Shown here piece after piece: positions 59,641 to 64,000 of a stretch of 64,000 bases of DNA. A model generated the notes under the pieces. The model had not been told where the DNA came from. It did not search any database and worked only from the letters and a program-made list of their open reading frames with translations. The stretch is from Diphasiastrum complanatum (taxonomy: Eukaryota; Streptophyta; Lycopodiopsida; Lycopodiales; Lycopodiaceae). How positions within the stretch are numbered: the stretch's first letter is position 1; each line of letters starts with the position of its first letter. The translations under genes and the position numbers were made by a program. The stretch is taken from assembly GCA_029204225.1 (NCBI GenBank), contig CM055097.1:61788640-61852639 (forward strand), in the 5' to 3' direction.

Positions 59641-61782
59641 CCAGCCACTTAATTTCTTTGTGCAAATTTCAATACCTCATTCGGCATGTGCTTAACGAAC
59701 AAAGGGCGAGATGCAACATTTGGTTTGCCATCAGTATTAATAGCAATAGAATTGTAGGAGCAAAAGAATAATATCATAGTATCATCGATCAAGAGGAAGG
59801 TCGTGATGATGTTGCATAGAGAACAACAAGATTCACATACTTGTGAGCTAAAATGTAGAAAGTAATGTACTTGCACAAGAGCATACGACTAAGAAACCCT
59901 AAAAGATGGATTTTGCTACTCCATAAATTCTTGATATCCAATTCACATTATGCAAAAAAGATTACAACGCATCATGACTGGCAACCAATTTGAAGATTTT
60001 TAGATCTCTTTGAACTAGTTGATGGTAGGAGTTGAGAGACTTTGTTGTTCTTTAAAATTAACTTTCGTCAAAACAATCGAGCAATATATGAAATTTAAGA
60101 ACTTTGCAAACTAAACAAAGAACAAGTAGTGCTCACTATAGATTGATCCTAGAAGCCTAAAGTGTCCCTCACTTAATCTCTCTTTGAAAAATGCTCTAGT
60201 AGTGAGTTCTCAGCAAATTATAAGAGTTTGGCTTGAGTGCACAATGCAAACCTAGAAGATCTTAGATCAAGCTAGACCATGCTTCAATGAATTAGCATAA
60301 TTGGTTAACAAGAGCATCACATCAAAAAAGACAGCTTGCAAGAGAGTAGGGGAGGCATAATAGAAAAACTCGTTATTGAAAATTATGACAAAGGAACACA
60401 TTTGGATTGCAAATTCTATGTAAGGTCTTTTCCATACAAAAGTTGGAAGTTCCTTCATGCAAACATTTTATTCACTAACGTTCTCACTTTCCATAAAGCA
60501 AGGTGTTGTAGTAGCTGATATTGGCTTACTACACCTACTAAGACCAACAATGCTCATGCCTTGCCCACCAACTATCATTGGTAAGCTGCTCCAGTAATGA
60601 TTGTGCTTACTATATTTGTAAATTTGATCTCAAGTTTGTTTATAAAGTAGGTTCGATAGTATTCAATCATTACAATATAGACAGCATAATATCAGATGCT
60701 ACGAATTGAACTGAAGAGTGTAAAACGGATACACGTCTCCGTCAACCTGGACTAGTTAACCGGTGATAACTAGGTGTGAGTTCTAATTACATGCACAAAT
60801 CATGCATGAGCCTTTAACAAACTTAGAGCAATATAGATCTATAAATTTGAGCTTGGTACAAGACCCTGAGGTGGATAGAACTTGTGCAAAATAAGCAAAG
60901 AGGCATGTGAATAAACATGTGGTTCTTTGACAATCATCACAATATAGAACTTCAAAAGCATAGAGAGCAAGCTGATGGGCTTTAAGTCACTCTCCAATCT
61001 AAGAACTAGTTCCAAACACTGATATTCAAACCCCAAAAACTTATTTGCGACCTTTGCAGTCCAACACTAAGGTTAGGTTGTGCGCTCCTGCACTCTACAG
61101 ACTCTACAGGTCCAAGGTGAATAATTAATTTTTGTAGATGTCAGGTATTAAATGATGGACCCCAATTTTGCAAACAATAAAGCCCTAATGTTCAATTTTT
61201 TCCGGGGGGCAGATCCATTGTCCACATAGATTCCTGTAGGACTTGTAATATCTGGCTTACAATTGGAGATGGATCTTAGTAAGCCCAGTGATATCCAAAG
61301 TCTGTAAGGATGAAGGAAAGTAGTTGAGCACAAGAATGCAATAGGAAGGATGAAGGAGAATAGTGGAATCACACAATATGCAGTGCAGTAAGGCAGCAGT
61401 ACAAAATCTAGGCAGATCCTTTGTCTGCACAATGCAAAGTCACATCTCCCTCCCCCCTTCTTGCTCTTTCTCTTTTACACTCACAAACAAGGAACATTAG
61501 TATTGACTTAACTCACAACTTAATAAAAACATACCCATGTACAGAGTTAATCATCTACTTAACCTTCTTTGGTATACTGTTGTAAAGCTTCGTGTGCTTT
61601 AATTACATTTTTATTATATCCAGAAACAGTGAATTTGGCTGTATTTATGCATAAGTGGTTTAGTCGATTATGTTTACAGATTCAGAACCTCCCATATATA
61701 ACCCTTACATCCTGTAATGCGCATTGTGTATACTGTCTTCAACAGAGTTTTTTGAGCTTTAGTTTTTTGGGCAATTACACAG
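59641..61782. other. Non-coding stretch
   Basis: Short ORFs on both strands (for example 60336-60518 plus and 61432-61148 minus) carry no motif. It is probably the last intron of KEA3 if the exon at 61.8 kb belongs to that gene. Confidence 0.4.
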
Positions 61783-62462
61783 AGTCATGAAGATGATGTT
61801 TGGTGGTTATTTGATAGATTATAACAAGGAACAAGATGCATCATCATGTATCCAAAATGAAGGAGAATCTCAACTTTATGTTAAACGTATGCCAGGAGCG
61901 GGTCAGTAAAACTTGGAAGAACAGATCTAGGGAAGGGCAATCAGGTGCAATTGCTGTCTATGACAAAAGTCATAATAAAAAAGACCATCTTGGAGAACCT
62001 GCCCTCCAGCCACTGAACTCCATGCAGAAATTGGAAAGAGCACTTGAAGAGCCACCACCTCGAGCTTCAAATGGCGCTATTAATAAACTTGGGGAAGACA
62101 AGTTACAGTTTTCGAATGAAGCATCTGTTGCTGCAGCATCTCTAGAAGGGAATCAACTTCAACCTGAAGAACCACTTGATGTCCGAGAGACTCAATCAAA
62201 TTTTGAAGACGCATCATGTGACTCCCGAGCATTGACATCTACATCTACAGGTAGTCTTCATTCTTTGATGGTTGATGCGAATTGTAGGAATCAATGCAAC
62301 TTTGAACTTATCTTAGATTTCACCAAAGGTTCTCTAAAAAGCTATTCTCCATGCTCAATTTCAGAAACACATGGTGAGGATGAAACAGGGGTGACATTTG
62401 GTACTCTAACAGATGAGAGCCGTCAAGATCAATGGGAGCAAGGAGGAACCTTGCAAAGATAG
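61783..62462 (+). CDS. Candidate last exon of KEA3 (C-terminal tail)
   Basis: The KEA3 frame leaves 54384 in phase 0. Two phase-0 continuations exist here. The acceptor GATAG at 61817 opens a 214-codon frame to the TAG at 62460-62462. It is hydrophilic, Ser/Glu-rich and without membrane spans (for example LEEPPPRASNGAINKLGEDK and ETHGEDETGVTF), as expected of a flexible stromal tail. Alternatively the better acceptor TTACACAG at 61782 gives a short end SHEDDVWWLFDRL and a stop at 61822-61824. KEA3 proteins carry a poorly conserved regulatory C-terminus after the KTN domain, so sequence identity cannot decide. It could also be an exon of an unrelated gene. Confidence 0.45.
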
Positions 62463-64000
62463 ACCAGAATATGGCATGTTTTCAGAAGATTTAGCGATAT
62501 CAATCACCGCCAATCAATCCCTTCATCTAGAAAGGCTGTAAAATTTAAGAGCAATGCCTTCTGTGCACTTTCACTTTCTGTATAAAATTCGGCCTAGAAA
62601 TTTGCTTTCACCAAGTGGTTCATTCAATCCCAGATATTTACTGGGAATGTAGCATGAACATGGCTCATGCATTATCAATGACTTCATGAGAGCTGCTAAA
62701 AGCAAAAATAGAGTGTTGGTGCTTTCTTATTCTATCAATTCTTTTACAGGACACATGATAATTGGAGGTCTGTGATTTGATTCAGTCACATTCATAAAGA
62801 CGTTTCAATCATCAAAGTGTAGATTTTGCAAGGGCTTTAGCTGAAGGTTAGCCCAGTTGCACTAGTTCTACTAAAAAAGAATATTTTTTCTCACCAATCT
62901 TGAAACACTCTATTTGTTGCATTGTCAGCTCTGCCTATGAAAACTGGAATGCCTAATTGCTCTTTTCAAAAAAAATATACTCTCTAAATGTTTCCTACTT
63001 TCCAAACCAAGAGTGTCGCTATGGTGTTCATCATCTTTCAGAAAAAACTAGGTTATAGGATCACTCATGGTCAAAGTTTCTGTTTGTGAAACTAAATATT
63101 CAGTTCTAAGGATATGATTGAACATCATTTAATAAGCACAATTCATCTGAATGTTTGCCAAATTCTCTGCAACTTTCATTTCCAAGAATTGATAAGCATG
63201 AAGCAACTTTCCACAACACACAACAATATACCATGTTATCTCTGGAAGACGCTTTAGGTGGTATTTTGACCTACAATTGGGTCCACTTTGTGCGTCATTA
63301 ATGGCCAATGGAACTCATGAAGCATGCATATTATCTTCTCAACAAGACACTTGCAGTTTTGTATAAGCATAAGGAAATTTGTGAGATAAAACTTCTGAAA
63401 CCAAGTAGGTCTGAGTGAATTATTTGAGCCTTGGACAAATACCATACATTCATTTCATAGATCATATAGTTTAATCTAAGGAAGTTTCTTGCAATGCAAC
63501 ATGGAAAATCAAATGACTAAAAACATTTGTTTCAATCACTTTTTGCAATGTTTCATGCTTGGATATTTTAACAAGAATTTGAGGACTTTGAATTTGACTT
63601 TTGGGCGGGGTCCACTAATCTTTAATTTGCTTAGAGAGTCTACAAACACGTCTTTGTGTAAGAGTTTAAAATATACCATGTTTTATACATTTTGGGTAAA
63701 GATTGACAAGTTAATGCTGTAATTTAGAAATTCAAAAGAACAGCTTGCGGAAATTTTGTTCTGGAACAGTGGACAGTTTGCTTACCAGAGTATATATTGT
63801 GGGGTCAAAGGCATACCTTTAAGCATTTCAATCTGGTGGTTTACTTTTGTGAAGATTTACTTTTTGGAGGCCTAGTAACCAGTGAGTGGAAATATTAACT
63901 CATGATCCTTAATGGTCAACACATGAGGTTGAAAATTTTAATACTTTAATTAATTTCAATCTTAAGACAAATCAACTTGATGTGGAAACTTTAGGTAGTT
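62463..64000. other. Non-coding stretch to window end
   Basis: No gene was recognised. Short ORFs at 63254-63445 (minus) and 63489-63722 (plus) have no motif. The first part is probably 3' untranslated sequence. Confidence 0.45.

Noticed and set aside
1-64000. CRISPR arrays, bacterial operons, rRNA and complete tRNA genes
   Set aside because: None seen. The direct repeats present lack regular spacer structure, and the gene organisation is that of a plant nucleus.

Overview
This window is nuclear DNA of a land plant. The evidence is a chloroplast-type K+/H+ antiporter gene (KEA3) split by many spliceosomal introns, plus plant-type Copia, Ty3/Gypsy, LINE and hAT elements. No rRNA, tRNA, operon or CRISPR structure was seen. 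The repeat-to-gene ratio is high and long GA/CT tracts are unusually dense. The species cannot be fixed from the sequence; the LINE style and AG-microsatellite load are compatible with a fern or another repeat-rich non-model plant, but that is only a leaning.

Layout. 1-2.6 kb: non-coding, with a 46-bp minisatellite and a non-autonomous hAT-like element with an 8-bp target duplication. 2.6-29.05 kb: exons of an unrecognised plus-strand gene ('gene A'), seen at about 3.4 kb, 18.0-20.3 kb and 28.65-29.05 kb. Its apparent introns are filled with transposons: a LINE 3' end (4.9 kb), a hAT-like cluster (5.9-8.3 kb), a Copia gag fragment (8.6-9.2 kb), two degenerate LINE reverse-transcriptase copies on the minus strand (9.3-10.7 and 13.7-15.6 kb), repeat-rich DNA (11-13 kb) and a 4.75-kb hAT element with a four-exon, damaged transposase (23.4-28.15 kb). 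29-33.7 kb: almost empty. 34.1-37.1 kb: unrecognised converging ORFs followed by a cluster of a repeated 17-bp motif. 37.6-42.6 kb: two Copia elements lying head to head. 44.2-46.0 kb: LINE 3' ends and a Ty3/Gypsy protease fragment.

47.47-54.38 kb: the best gene of the window, KEA3, with seventeen coding exons and phase-consistent junctions throughout. It encodes a plastid-targeting N-terminus, the CPA2 antiporter domain and a KTN nucleotide-binding domain. Its 3' end is probably carried by a further exon at about 61.8-62.46 kb. If so, the last intron is about 7.4 kb and contains a collapsed Ty3/Gypsy element in antisense orientation. 62.5-64 kb: no gene seen.

The most unusual signals are a LINE family whose 3' ends carry a small hairpin followed by a (CT)n tail instead of poly(A), which accounts for several of the GA/CT tracts; the unidentified converging ORFs at 34-36 kb with the motif cluster beside them; and gene A, whose exons I could join by phase but not identify.
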